DNA of 24,590 bases from CAYMST01 sp964393115 (GTDB lineage: Bacteria > Bacteroidota > Bacteroidia > Cytophagales > Cyclobacteriaceae): the NCBI GenBank assembly GCA_964393115.1, contig CAYMST010000040.1:1-24590 (forward strand), read 5' to 3'. The stretch's first letter is position 1. Each line of letters starts with the position of its first letter. The notes under the pieces were generated by a model that was not told where the DNA came from, searched no databases, and saw only the letters and a list, made by a program, of their open reading frames with translations. A program made the translations under genes and the position numbers. Below are positions 14,449-23,664 of the stretch, in pieces.

Positions 14449-15375
14449 TTATACTAATCTGACGATCGGAAATCGATCGATATAGATATTTCCTCTCTGA
14501 TAAACTGGCACTCTGTTCTCTTGATAAATGGATTCTACCGGTGTTCTTTGATGGTGCTTCACCATACTTCTCAGTTGCTCAATACGCTTCTGCGTATTTG
14601 GGTGTGAGCGAAGCCAATCGCTCGAAGAGTTGCTAACACTTCTCCAGTTCATCCACCATGGACGACTTATCCTTTCGATTTTATGCAAAGCCGAGGCCAA
14701 CCCCATAGGGTCATTCGTCAGTTTAGCAGCATCCTCATCGGCAACAAACTCCATGCTTCTGGATAATCCCATTTGAAGTAAGTAGTTAAGTCCCGGAGAG
14801 AATACCATAAGTAAAATGGCTGCAAATGAAAAGGTCTCATAGCCCATTAGAAATAAAGGGATACTCAGTAAAAGCAAAAACTTACCCACCGTTGAAAGTG
14901 TATTGGTAAGGTTACCGAAACTCAAAGAGATTCCTTTTATGAAAAGGTCATTGTTACTAATGTGACTGATTTCATGGGCAATTACCCCACGAAGCTCTCG
15001 CTCGTCAAGTACTGAAACAAGTCCTGAAGAGATACCGATAACAGGCTTTTCTTTACTACCCAGTGCGAATGCATTTGGCACATTATTGCGAATCAAAAAT
15101 ACTTCAGGTGTCTTTTGTATCCCGGCTTTAGAAGCGAGTTCATTTACAATAGCATATAAATCAGGAAAATGATATGAGCTTAATTTTTGTGCCCGTTGCC
15201 ACTTCAGTATTCTAGTAGGAGCCAAGTTTACGGATGCCAACGATATCAATGCTCCAATCCCTAATACCCAAAGTGTGATTTGCAATCCCACCCATGAAGA
15301 ACCAATAAGCGCCGCGAGTCCAAAGGCACCGATTAACCAAATATATTTTTGTATGTTATTCCAGTTTCTTTTCAT
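14449..15375 (-). CDS. M48-family zinc metallopeptidase (HtpX-like)
   Basis: This 308-residue inner-membrane peptidase has two hydrophobic helices at the N-terminus (residues 12-50), then the M48 zinc site HEISH (His134, Glu135, His138). Two further hydrophobic segments follow (165-198), then SMEFVADEDAAKL, in which Glu209 should be the third zinc ligand. The arrangement is that of HtpX-type membrane proteases, which degrade damaged membrane proteins in the cytoplasmic membrane. The usual Arg before the third ligand is Met208 here. The C-terminal SDWLRSHPNTQKRIEQL is also a family hallmark. Divergent from the DoxX-like gene. The assignment to htpX itself is uncertain, so no symbol is given. 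Confidence 0.9.
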   Translation of the reverse strand: MKRNWNNIQKYIWLIGAFGLAALIGSSWVGLQITLWVLGIGALISLASVNLAPTRILKWQRAQKLSSYHFPDLYAIVNELASKAGIQKTPEVFLIRNNVPNAFALGSKEKPVIGISSGLVSVLDERELRGVIAHEISHISNNDLFIKGISLSFGNLTNTLSTVGKFLLLLSIPLFLMGYETFSFAAILLMVFSPGLNYLLQMGLSRSMEFVADEDAAKLTNDPMGLASALHKIERISRPWWMNWRSVSNSSSDWLRSHPNTQKRIEQLRSMVKHHQRTPVESIYQENRVPVYQRGNIYIDRFPIVRLV

Positions 15376-15596
15376 TATTCTAAATTTTCCTACTTTAATT
15401 CAAAAAGTGAGCCGAAACCGAAAGCAAGACAAAGTGGCGTTTTTTATTGGTGCGCGACCATCAAAAATGTCATTTTGTCGTGAAAATGATATTGTAGCGT
15501 TTACTTTCGAGAATAATAAGCGAGATCGAGAGCAGTTGTCTGTTGATTTCATAGATTGTCAGCAAGAATTCTCAAAAAGGGGTAAAGACACACATT

Positions 15597-15950
15597 ATGA
15601 AAAAATTTAAGATCATCTTTTGGGTATCCACGGGGTTATTAACAGCAATGACGTTAATGTCTGCAGGAATGTATTTTTTTAATACTGCTGCGATTCAGGA
15701 AGTTTTCATGGCACTTGGCTATCCAACTTACATCGTGATTCCATTAGGTATTGTCAAAATTGCAGGATTAGCGGCCATTTGGTTTGGGAAAGGTAACCCC
15801 GTAAGAGAATGGGCATATGCTGGTTTCTTCTTCGATTTTGTTTTGGCATTTGCTGCACATATAGCCGTTGGAGATGGTGAACAAATACCTGCTTTGGTAG
15901 CTACGTTACTATTAGCGGTGTCCTATTTTTCGTCCAAAAAAATGGATTAA
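15597..15950 (+). CDS. DoxX-like small integral membrane protein
   Basis: A 117-residue protein with four hydrophobic segments (roughly 5-28, 42-63, 73-91 and 96-111), matching the DoxX_2/DoxX-like family: TGLLTAMTLMSAGMYFF, LGYPTYIVIPLGIVKIAG, GKGNPVREWAYAGFFFDF. The function in Bacteria is poorly defined; some relatives are linked to thiosulfate-quinone oxidation or redox stress. The start at 15597 is supported by the family's usual length. A 221-base divergent spacer separates it from the M48 gene, in which I see no recognised element. Confidence 0.82.
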   Translation: MKKFKIIFWVSTGLLTAMTLMSAGMYFFNTAAIQEVFMALGYPTYIVIPLGIVKIAGLAAIWFGKGNPVREWAYAGFFFDFVLAFAAHIAVGDGEQIPALVATLLLAVSYFSSKKMD

Positions 15951-16021
15951 GTTTCCAGCACAAAATTTCTTGATTAGATCAGATAGTGTTTTGAGAAACA
16001 GCATTGTAAAGTTTTGAGTAC

Positions 16022-16046
16022 CGGACTAATTAGGTCAGTTAGTCCG
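16022..16046. promoter_or_regulatory. Inverted repeat CGGACTAA/TTAGTCCG before the tandem outer-membrane genes
   Basis: Perfect 8-bp arms 16022-16029 and 16039-16046 with a nine-base loop, 34 bases upstream of the -7 box of the first outer-membrane gene. It could be an operator, or a weak terminator for the DoxX-like gene; there is no T-tract. Confidence 0.3.
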
Positions 16047-16079
16047 ATAACGCTGCGTCAATTTCTTGGAAATATTTGC

Positions 16080-16087
16080 TAGCTTTG
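16080..16087 (+). promoter_or_regulatory. -7 promoter box TAGCTTTG of the first tandem outer-membrane gene
   Basis: Exact TAnnTTTG match, 21 bases upstream of the ATG at 16109. Confidence 0.45.
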
Positions 16088-16108
16088 TAGAAAATTAATC
16101 TTGTTACT

Positions 16109-16687
16109 ATGAAGCTAAGAAACCTTGTTCAACAATTCAGGATGGTTATTACTGTACTGACAATTTTATTATTTGCCAATAAATCGTTTGCTCAGGACGC
16201 TGAGGCAAAAAAGTCAAATTCAAAAAATGCCGTTAAGCTAAACCTCTTCTATTTTGTATTTGACGCAATGGAAGTAAGTTATGATAGAAACTTACCATCC
16301 AATTTTGCAGTTGGATTCTCATATTCACAATATTTTACTGACGAGTATTATCACGAGTTTCCCTATCGAAACTTTGTCGTTAACCTTAGATCATATTTTA
16401 GTCGACGCCAGCATCAAGGTTTTTACTTGGAGTATGGTTTGGGGGGTATGTCTAGTATTGAAACAGAATCTTTTTATTCTTACAATGAACAAAATCCCTT
16501 TTCCTCATATAGAGTGGAACAGAGAGAAGTGTCGTCGGTTGCCTCTAATTTAGTAGTCGGAGGGAAGTTTGTAAGAAAAGGAGGCTTTTTGGGTGAACTA
16601 GAGCTTGGAGTGGTTAAACCGCATTCTAAAGAACTTGGAGACTACCCATATCCTAAAGCGGCTATTAGGCTTGGCTACACTTTTTAA
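16109..16687 (+). CDS. Small outer-membrane beta-barrel protein, copy 1 of a tandem pair
   Basis: A 192-residue protein with a signal peptide ending near SFAQ (residue 29) and strands of alternating polarity, such as AVGFSYSQYF, NFVVNLRSYF and GFYLEYGLGG. It ends in IRLGYTF, a C-terminal aromatic typical of outer-membrane barrels recognised by the BAM complex. About eight strands are expected. No named family is certain; it resembles DUF3575-type proteins in layout. It is followed after 101 bases by a clear paralogue sharing long blocks such as GFSYSQYF, HEFPYRN, HQGFYLEYGL and GGKFVRKGGF. It contains a G6 run (16441-16446) that stays in frame. Confidence 0.8.
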   Translation: MKLRNLVQQFRMVITVLTILLFANKSFAQDAEAKKSNSKNAVKLNLFYFVFDAMEVSYDRNLPSNFAVGFSYSQYFTDEYYHEFPYRNFVVNLRSYFSRRQHQGFYLEYGLGGMSSIETESFYSYNEQNPFSSYRVEQREVSSVASNLVVGGKFVRKGGFLGELELGVVKPHSKELGDYPYPKAAIRLGYTF

Positions 16688-16788
16688 ATTCATTTTAAAA
16701 ATACTGTATGAGCGGTATCAGGCGATTCTAACTTGTAAAACCGAACTAAACATATTGACCATTATTACTTTATCAAATACCTGATTTT

Positions 16789-17370
16789 ATGAAATTGATT
16801 AATTTTTTATTCAGTTACAAAAAGGCACTGGTACTCCTTATTTTGTTGGTTTTAGGTTTTACATCCTTTGGTCAAGAAGGAAAAACTCAAAACGATTCAA
16901 GCTCGAAAAATGTAATCAAACTCAACATCCTTTATACTGTATTTGATGCCATTGAGATCAGTTATGATAGAAATCTGTCTTCCAATTTAACTGTTGGGTT
17001 CTCATACTCCCAGTATTTTGAAAAAAAAGAATTTCATGAGTTTCCTTACCGAAATATTGGTGTCAGTTTTCGGTCCTACTTTATGAATAAGAAAGAGCAT
17101 CAAGGATTCTATCTTGAATACGGGCTGAGCCATTTTACCATGGTTGAGTTGAAGTATGGCTATGTGGAAGAGGAAAATTTAACCAGGTATTATTCGAATG
17201 ATAACGAGGTTGTTTCGGCTATAGCCTCAAACCTTGTAGCTGGAGGGAAATTTGTAAGAAAGGGAGGGTTTATTGGAGAGGTAGAGTTTGGAGTTACAAA
17301 ACCTCACTCAGGAGATATTGGAGAATTTACTTATCCGAAAGCAGCTATTCGATTAGGGTATACTTTTTAA
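16789..17370 (+). CDS. Small outer-membrane beta-barrel protein, copy 2 of a tandem pair
   Basis: This 193-residue paralogue of the preceding gene has the same domain plan: signal peptide (MKLINFLFSYKKALVLLILL, cleaved around SFGQ), the shared SSKNVIKLNILY block, VGFSYSQYF, HEFPYRN, HQGFYLEYGL, VAGGKFVRKGGF and the C-terminal IRLGYTF. The exposed-loop regions differ most (FEKKEFHEF versus FTDEYYHEF; the stretch after the LEYGL block). That pattern fits diversification of surface loops on a fixed barrel. A hairpin follows the stop codon. No function can be assigned. Confidence 0.8.
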   Translation: MKLINFLFSYKKALVLLILLVLGFTSFGQEGKTQNDSSSKNVIKLNILYTVFDAIEISYDRNLSSNLTVGFSYSQYFEKKEFHEFPYRNIGVSFRSYFMNKKEHQGFYLEYGLSHFTMVELKYGYVEEENLTRYYSNDNEVVSAIASNLVAGGKFVRKGGFIGEVEFGVTKPHSGDIGEFTYPKAAIRLGYTF

Positions 17371-17386
17371 GACTAAGAAGGGGATT

Positions 17387-17415
17387 CCCAAAATGGTTAT
17401 TTATATCATTTTGGG
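17387..17415 (+). terminator. Hairpin after the tandem outer-membrane genes
   Basis: Perfect 9-bp arms CCCAAAATG (17387-17395) and CATTTTGGG (17407-17415), 16 bases after the stop codon, followed by TTCTATG. The T-tract is weak. It lies in a convergent spacer and may serve both directions. Confidence 0.5.
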
Positions 17416-17467
17416 TTCTATGAGAATCTAGGTATGTTGAATCCTCTAGTTCTATAAATACTTACGT

Positions 17468-18278
17468 CTACTTAAAAATCAACCAATCTTGTCTGATGGC
17501 CAAAGTATCGTTATCAGTAAGATCTTTGAAAACTTGTTCGTTTAGCTCGTTGCTCGTTACCACAAACCGTTTAGTTTCGGAGTTATTATCGATTTCATCT
17601 TGCCTAATTACGGAAGTATTTCTTTTGGGATTAAATATCAGGTATGCTAGTCTTGGCATTCTAAGCTCCGAACCTTCTAATTTACCATAGATTTCTGCTC
17701 TATAATTAACTACCTCTATAGGAGTGGCTAATGTCAACCCCCCCAATCTTTTCTAAAACGTCATCTTCTTGATATAATGGGGAGTATTCTGTTATTCTGG
17801 GGCAAGGAGTACTGACATCTACCTTAGCACGAATAGAGGTGTCAAGCTCGATAAACCTTATTAACCCATCATTTCCCTCATGGTAATCAAAATCAAATGA
17901 TAAGTTATTAATTCGGATTAATGGTAGATTGTTGGTTCGGATTGTTGAGTTATTTCCGGTGATTTCAACTTTTGTAGTGGTATCTACTAGGTACGAGATG
18001 AGATTAACTGGATAACCATGAAGACCACTATAATGATAATTATCAGTATTCGTAAGCTCCGATTCGTAAGAATCCATGAACTTATCAAACTCTTCTCTAA
18101 TTGCATTCATGATCTCTTGATCTTGGATCACCCCTGATTTAGTATATGCTATTATATCACCTTCTTGTAAACGTGAGAATGTAAAGCTCAGTATTTCCTC
18201 AGGATCTTCGTCCGATGAGCAACTGCTTGAAATCAATAGTAAGACAGCTAAGAAGTAAATATTTTTAATAAGGTTCAT
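17468..18278 (-). pseudogene. Lipoprotein of unknown function, frameshifted at a G7 run (possibly phase-variable)
   Basis: Starts at 18278 with a lipoprotein signal (MNLIKNIYFLAVLLLISSSC, Cys20) followed by SSDEDPEE. These acidic residues right after the cysteine resemble the surface-export signal of Bacteroidetes lipoproteins. The frame runs through VLEKIGG and then, after seven G (minus strand; C7 at 17738-17744), leaves the frame and stops after 13 further residues. With six G the frame would continue GGLTLATPIEVVNYRAE to the stop at 17468, giving a 269-residue protein (810 coding bases). The downstream part (YRAEIYGKLEGSELRMPRL... ending RQDWLIFK) is coding-like. Either slipped-strand phase variation, a true frameshift or a base-call error. 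No family is recognised. Confidence 0.75.
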
Positions 18279-18336
18279 AGTAGGTCTGGTTAGCTAGTAT
18301 CGTAACTGCGAAATTAATACATATTCAGCTACTTTC

Positions 18337-19488
18337 TTATTCCTTTTTCCGCCAATAACTCGCCAAAATCGAACCTGTAGTATTCATCAATGGCCCAAAA
18401 ATGCTAGAAGCAAGTCCAATGGTGGCCAGTTTTCCCATTTGAAGGGCAATACCAGAAGCCATCCCACTGTTTTGCATACCCACTTCTAGAGCAATAGTGC
18501 GACAGGATTTTTTATCCAATTTAAGCGCTTTACAGAGTAGGTAACCCAGTGTATAACCAAGTACGTTATGTAACAAACAAGCCAATACCAACAACATACC
18601 GATTTCCACTAAATGATCCCTTCCTGATGCAGTAATAATCCCGATAATGATCACAATTCCAACCATAGAAACCGTAGATAGCCCTTTATTTAATTGATCT
18701 TTTGTAGGAGATAATAATTTGAAGAGAATCCCCAAAACTACAGGTAGTATAAAAAACCATGCTGCACCTGTCAAGAACACGCTAAGATACGCTTGTCCTG
18801 TAAGCAGCGCCTTAATGCCGATGACTAGGAGATATGAAAACAGTTGAACCATTGATTTACTGCCCGTCCACCGTTTTCCAAAAGCAAACTGATTGAATAC
18901 CAGACCAGCAATAATGGGCAGAATGACGATATCAAAAATTCCAATCATCATCTTAATAAAGTCAATAGGTACATACTGACCAGCAAGAAGTTGCATGATA
19001 AAAGGAGTCATAAGCGGAGCAAGAAGCGTGGCAAAAGCAGTTAACGTAACGCTCAGCGCCACATTAGCCTTGGCTAGGTAACTCATTACGTTAGAGGCCA
19101 ATCCACTTGGGCTAGCACCTACTAAAATGATTCCAGCTGCAATCTCATTTGAAAAGCCGAATAGTGACGTAAGCACCAAAGCTATAATGGGCATCATGGA
19201 GAACTGACAAATGATGCCAATACATACAGCTTTAGGGTTTTTAACCACTCCAGCAAAATCACTTAAGCTCATTTGCGAACCCATGCCAAACATAATGATC
19301 TGTAGAAGAGGTATGATAAGCGCCTTAGTATTGAAATTCCCTATTGATATAAAAATATCAGGAAAACTTATCGACAGTATGACCACTAGGATTAAGGATA
19401 AGGTAAAGGCGAGTGACTTTAAGAGCATGTTGGTAATTAGGTTTGACTGCAAATTGAACAAATAAACTTTTATAATGCGGTAAATCAT
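18337..19488 (-). CDS. BASS-family sodium-dependent symporter (bile acid:sodium symporter superfamily)
   Basis: A membrane protein of about 383 residues with nine to ten hydrophobic segments and the BASS landmarks. GASPSGLASNVMSYLAKAN (near 124-142) matches the first crossover helix with its GxxPGG-like turn, here GASPSG. ALEVGMQNSGMASG near residue 340 matches the second, a sodium-binding motif. In bacteria such carriers take up organic anions such as pantoate or pyruvate, or keto acids; the substrate here is not known. The ATG at 19488 gives a 20-residue N-terminal extension (MIYRIIKVYLFNLQSNLITN), while Met21 at 19428 is where most homologues would begin. The shorter start is plausible. 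Divergent from the CHAT gene. Confidence 0.88.
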   Translation of the reverse strand: MIYRIIKVYLFNLQSNLITNMLLKSLAFTLSLILVVILSISFPDIFISIGNFNTKALIIPLLQIIMFGMGSQMSLSDFAGVVKNPKAVCIGIICQFSMMPIIALVLTSLFGFSNEIAAGIILVGASPSGLASNVMSYLAKANVALSVTLTAFATLLAPLMTPFIMQLLAGQYVPIDFIKMMIGIFDIVILPIIAGLVFNQFAFGKRWTGSKSMVQLFSYLLVIGIKALLTGQAYLSVFLTGAAWFFILPVVLGILFKLLSPTKDQLNKGLSTVSMVGIVIIIGIITASGRDHLVEIGMLLVLACLLHNVLGYTLGYLLCKALKLDKKSCRTIALEVGMQNSGMASGIALQMGKLATIGLASSIFGPLMNTTGSILASYWRKKE

Positions 19489-19572
19489 ATCAAGAAAAGT
19501 GATTTGCGCGAATCACTTCAAACATCCTCATGGTCTTTGGTTTATACAGATTAAATGATAATTTAGGGCGAT

Positions 19573-22500
19573 ATGCGAAGTCTCCTTATCTATCTCATTA
19601 CTACGTTCATAGGTATTGGTTCCTTAGCACAGGAAAGCAGCCTATCTATCTCCATGAAACTTGACATTGGAGAAGCTGTTAGTGATGTCTCCACTTCCGA
19701 AGATGGTACTAAATGGTTGATCACCACATTAGGACGGTTGATCGTATGGGATACCGAATCGAAGACCATGAAGTGGTCCATTGAAAGGAAAGCTGGTGAT
19801 GGTTACCCGCTTCAGGCTGCCATGAACAACAGTTTCGCATATCTACTCAGTAACTCTGGCCACAACCTAATTCAAATAGATGTTAATAACGGCGATATAC
19901 TGAATGAAATTGAACTAAAGGGAAAAACCGGTCATTACTACCGAACACAGGTTTCCGCTATAAATCGTGTTCCTGGAACAGACCATTCATTTTTGCTGAC
20001 AGGAAACACCAATGACTTACAGTCAGGTACATTTAACCTCGATGATGACAAATTTGTATTGAAACAGGTTTCAGGTAAAGGACAGGGGATGTTACGCTTT
20101 TCCCCAAATGGTAAGTTCTTAGTGGAGACGTTGTATGATAACGTATTATATGGATTTACCAGGGCCAGAGATTTTGATCAGGTACAAACACTGCTTCGAC
20201 CGCGGTGGAAACCAGTGAAGGGCACTACTTACGGATACATTCCTTCTGAGGACGGAAGAAATTTGTATCAGGCTTATTTCTACCGTTCAGTCAATTATAA
20301 AAAAGAGTATTTGATTCAAAATACGTATACGATTACCAAAAAAGTAATCTCCAGCCTTCAAGTTGACGACCAACCTTTTCTTTTTTCCCTCGCCGGGGAA
20401 GGAGACAAATTATTATTTACCACAGTTAATAATAGTAATGATTTTGATCTTCAGCAGTGGTATTTACTGGACATTGCCACTTGGACCTTACAAGACATAA
20501 CCATTCCCTTCAGTAACCCAGGAGCCATCATCTATGATGCCGCTAGTGCTTATACGTTTATACCGGATCTAAAAGGAGCTGTATGGGTTTTATCTCCTTC
20601 AGAAACGTCTAACCCAATAGCTACTTATCAGCTCGATGGGACAAAAAGTGAAGTGTCCTTTGCAGAGATAGACGAAAAAATGGAGGCCGGTAAAGATGAA
20701 GATGCCATCGCCAAAATCAATAGTGATGCGAAGAGCGCTTCTGAAGACCCCAATTATTATAGCGAGATGGCTTTCAAACTATCTAATGAAGGACGGTTTG
20801 GTGCTGCCTATACTGCGTTTAAAAGACTGTATGATGCTTATCCAAATGATCAGTTTGCTAATACGTTTATGGCGTGGTTTTCTATTTTGAACGGCTCTCT
20901 GGAGGAGGTGGAGCCCTTACTTCAAAAGGCAGTGGAACTGAAGCCATTTGATCCCTTTGTTCATCAGATTTATGGGTACTACCATTTATTAAGTGGAAAT
21001 CGGTCAAAAGCAGAAGAAGAAATTAAGAAGGTGATTTCATACGCTGTGAAAAACGATGGGTTAAGTGAGAAAAATACAGATTTCGGGCTTCTAAATCGAG
21101 CGGGCTATGAGCAAGATTTTTCGAGTTTTGACCAATGGTCTCAGAGTATTGTTATTCCTGATTTGGAAAGGCGAGAGCGAATTTTCAAAAGTTTTCAAGC
21201 AGCTCAGCAATTGCAATCTCCACGCGAACGATATGCGCAAATGATGGAGGTTATCAGGCAAGAAAAATCACTAAAGGTTCCTCGTGTACCGGTACTTGGG
21301 GCTGCTATGTCAGAAGCAGTCGCATCGGGAAGGAAAACAGGAAAGGTTAAAGAAGCAATGAAACTGGGCAGTGAATCTGTGGAATTATTAACTCCATTTG
21401 GTGATATGGCACTGCTCATAGGTGCAAACACGAATGCAGGTCATGCGTATAATCAAGGCTTTGAATTTGACAAGGCGGAGCAGTACTACGAAGAGTCTTT
21501 GAGACTAATGGACTTGTACCAAGGACAATTTGAGATGTTTCGAGGTGGTGTGCTGAATGGATTAGGAGGAGTCTATGATAATCAAGGGGAGCAGAATAGA
21601 GCGTTGATCTATTACGAAAAAGCGCTTGAGGCGGCTAAGGCATTAGGTAATGCGGAAGACAAGGCGATTGCACTGGGTAATATAGCGACTGTGTATATTT
21701 CTCAAGGCAAAGACGTTGGTAGAGCTATTCAGATGTTGGAGCAAGGAAATAACATTTATGTGTCTTCGGGTGATAAAGTAGCCTTGGCCAATAACTTCAA
21801 CAACATAGGTTACGGACTAATGCTTCTCAACAAACCAATGGAGGCGATAGAGGAATTTCGAAAAGCAGAGTCTTTATATGCTCAATTAGGTATGGCAAGT
21901 GGTTTAGCATTAGTAAACAATACCATCGGTAAGTTACTCATCAGTTACGATAGAAAGATTGAAGCCATCTCAGCGTATCGCAAGGCGTTGAAATATGTAA
22001 ATGAAATAGAAGATCCAGAAGTAGCCAAGTCTATTTATGCCAATTTAGCAGGGGCTTTGTTGGGGCAAGAAAGATATGCAGAGGCAGCTAATTATGCAGA
22101 AAAGGCTATTCACATCAATGAAAAACTACTCACCAAGGCCTCGCCACAATCTGCGAGAGGGATTCGCTCACGAACGAACAATTACTACCGGATTTTGAGT
22201 TTGGCTGAGCATCGCAGTGGTAATTACATTCAAGCATTTGAAGCGCACGAACGAAACCGATCACGTGAACTACTGCGGAAGATAGGAGCCTCAGAGTTGG
22301 TTTCGACCTCACAACTTCAACATATTCTTTCTGATGACCAAGTGGCGATCGATTTTAACGTGGTGCATATGCACTGGGAAATACATTCTCACCTTTTCCC
22401 CATTGTCATATCAAATAAGAAAGTGGTAGGAAAGGAATATGCTGATAGTACACTTATTAACTCGCTTCTGCAGGAAGGAGAAGAACAGTTTGTTGTCTTT

Positions 22501-23655
22501 ATGGGACAGCGATCGGCTTTACAAAAAATTAGAGAATATATCTCTGAGAAGGGGATTCCTCAAAATGTCGCACAAAGTTTGGTTAGAGATGCGAATTTGG
22601 AAAAGGCAATTGAGTTTTACAGACACCTGATCAAAGAACCTAATGCAAGAAATGAAGTCTTGCGAAAGAGTTATGCACGCGTACTTTATGATTTATTGAT
22701 TACTCCAATAAAGAAGGAGATTAGTGGGAAAAAGGAACTCATTATTATGCCCGATGGTCCATTGGCATTTTTGCCATTTGAAACGCTGATGGACGAACAA
22801 GGAACGTACTTAGCGGAGCTATACAAGATTCGTTATGTTCAATCTGCTGCGGTTCTAACGGCATTACAACAAAGAAAGTATTCGGATCAACGAAAACCAC
22901 TGTTAGCCTTTGGCGGGCCTGTTTTCGAGGAACTCGATCCAAACGAAGGCGGTATTGACACTAATACAAGAGGTATTGACTTCAACCAGTTGCAGCAAAG
23001 CTATTATAAGGCTGAGGAGCGTGGTGGTTCTATGCGTCCCACCTATATCCAAATGGGTTTTACTAAGATGACGCCGCTACCAGGGACCATTTACGAAACG
23101 AACCAGATTAAGAACATTGTTGTAGGAAGTGAACTCTACCAAAATGATGCAGCCAACGAAAATAAACTAAAGTCGATGGCGAGTGCCAATCAATTGGCCA
23201 ACTACAAAGTTTTACACTTTGCAACTCATGGTTGGGCCTACAGTGAAATTCCAGAATTATCAACAATTGTATTAGGACAATATAGGACTCAAAGGGGAAA
23301 GGAAGATGGGTTCTTACGGGTTCCGGAGATCGAAAAATTGAACATTAAAGCGGATTTTGTGAATTTGTCAGCTTGCGAAACAGCACTTGGACGGCTCTAT
23401 TCTAGTGAAGGAGTGGTTGGTTTAACACAAGCTTTTTTAGTAGCTGGCGCAAATAGTATTTCTGTAACACAGTGGACCGTGTCAGATGAGGGGACGGCCG
23501 TCTTTATGACCGAGATGTACAGAAAGGTTTTCCAGCAGAGACAAAGCTACCTCAATGCGTTTGCCGCTACTAAAATTGAATTTATCAAAGGTAAGTACGG
23601 AGAACAGTTTCAACACCCCAACTATTGGGGACCATTTGTTTATTATGGCCATTAA
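19573..23655 (+). CDS. Exported CHAT-domain peptidase with beta-propeller and TPR repeats
   Basis: A 1360-residue protein. Residues 1-19 are a signal peptide (ending GSLA before QES), so it acts outside the cytoplasm. Residues ~20-350 look like a WD40-type beta-propeller (EDGTKWLITTLGRLIVWDTES and similar repeats). Residues ~390-870 contain many helical TPR-like repeats (AGHAYNQGFEFDKAEQYYEE, LGGVYDNQGEQNRALIYYEK). From ~1040 the CHAT domain follows: IMPDGPLAFLPFETL, LHFATHG with His1219, and NLSACETALG with Cys1268, the caspase-like His/Cys pair, then GVVGLTQAFLVAGA and a C-terminal HPNYWGPFVYYG. The catalytic residues are intact, so a cysteine peptidase with unusual envelope location is predicted. 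The next gene begins 9 bases later. The target is unknown. Confidence 0.9.
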   Translation: MRSLLIYLITTFIGIGSLAQESSLSISMKLDIGEAVSDVSTSEDGTKWLITTLGRLIVWDTESKTMKWSIERKAGDGYPLQAAMNNSFAYLLSNSGHNLIQIDVNNGDILNEIELKGKTGHYYRTQVSAINRVPGTDHSFLLTGNTNDLQSGTFNLDDDKFVLKQVSGKGQGMLRFSPNGKFLVETLYDNVLYGFTRARDFDQVQTLLRPRWKPVKGTTYGYIPSEDGRNLYQAYFYRSVNYKKEYLIQNTYTITKKVISSLQVDDQPFLFSLAGEGDKLLFTTVNNSNDFDLQQWYLLDIATWTLQDITIPFSNPGAIIYDAASAYTFIPDLKGAVWVLSPSETSNPIATYQLDGTKSEVSFAEIDEKMEAGKDEDAIAKINSDAKSASEDPNYYSEMAFKLSNEGRFGAAYTAFKRLYDAYPNDQFANTFMAWFSILNGSLEEVEPLLQKAVELKPFDPFVHQIYGYYHLLSGNRSKAEEEIKKVISYAVKNDGLSEKNTDFGLLNRAGYEQDFSSFDQWSQSIVIPDLERRERIFKSFQAAQQLQSPRERYAQMMEVIRQEKSLKVPRVPVLGAAMSEAVASGRKTGKVKEAMKLGSESVELLTPFGDMALLIGANTNAGHAYNQGFEFDKAEQYYEESLRLMDLYQGQFEMFRGGVLNGLGGVYDNQGEQNRALIYYEKALEAAKALGNAEDKAIALGNIATVYISQGKDVGRAIQMLEQGNNIYVSSGDKVALANNFNNIGYGLMLLNKPMEAIEEFRKAESLYAQLGMASGLALVNNTIGKLLISYDRKIEAISAYRKALKYVNEIEDPEVAKSIYANLAGALLGQERYAEAANYAEKAIHINEKLLTKASPQSARGIRSRTNNYYRILSLAEHRSGNYIQAFEAHERNRSRELLRKIGASELVSTSQLQHILSDDQVAIDFNVVHMHWEIHSHLFPIVISNKKVVGKEYADSTLINSLLQEGEEQFVVFMGQRSALQKIREYISEKGIPQNVAQSLVRDANLEKAIEFYRHLIKEPNARNEVLRKSYARVLYDLLITPIKKEISGKKELIIMPDGPLAFLPFETLMDEQGTYLAELYKIRYVQSAAVLTALQQRKYSDQRKPLLAFGGPVFEELDPNEGGIDTNTRGIDFNQLQQSYYKAEERGGSMRPTYIQMGFTKMTPLPGTIYETNQIKNIVVGSELYQNDAANENKLKSMASANQLANYKVLHFATHGWAYSEIPELSTIVLGQYRTQRGKEDGFLRVPEIEKLNIKADFVNLSACETALGRLYSSEGVVGLTQAFLVAGANSISVTQWTVSDEGTAVFMTEMYRKVFQQRQSYLNAFAATKIEFIKGKYGEQFQHPNYWGPFVYYGH

Positions 23656-23664
23656 TAGCATATC

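Noticed and set aside
15275..15610. 111-codon plus-strand frame across the M48/DoxX spacer
   Set aside because: It overlaps the antisense start of the M48 gene and the DoxX start, and has no domain or conserved pattern. Likely a chance frame.
16441..16446. G6 run in the first tandem outer-membrane gene as a second phase-variation site
   Set aside because: The reading frame through it is intact and matches the paralogue, so there is no sign of switching.
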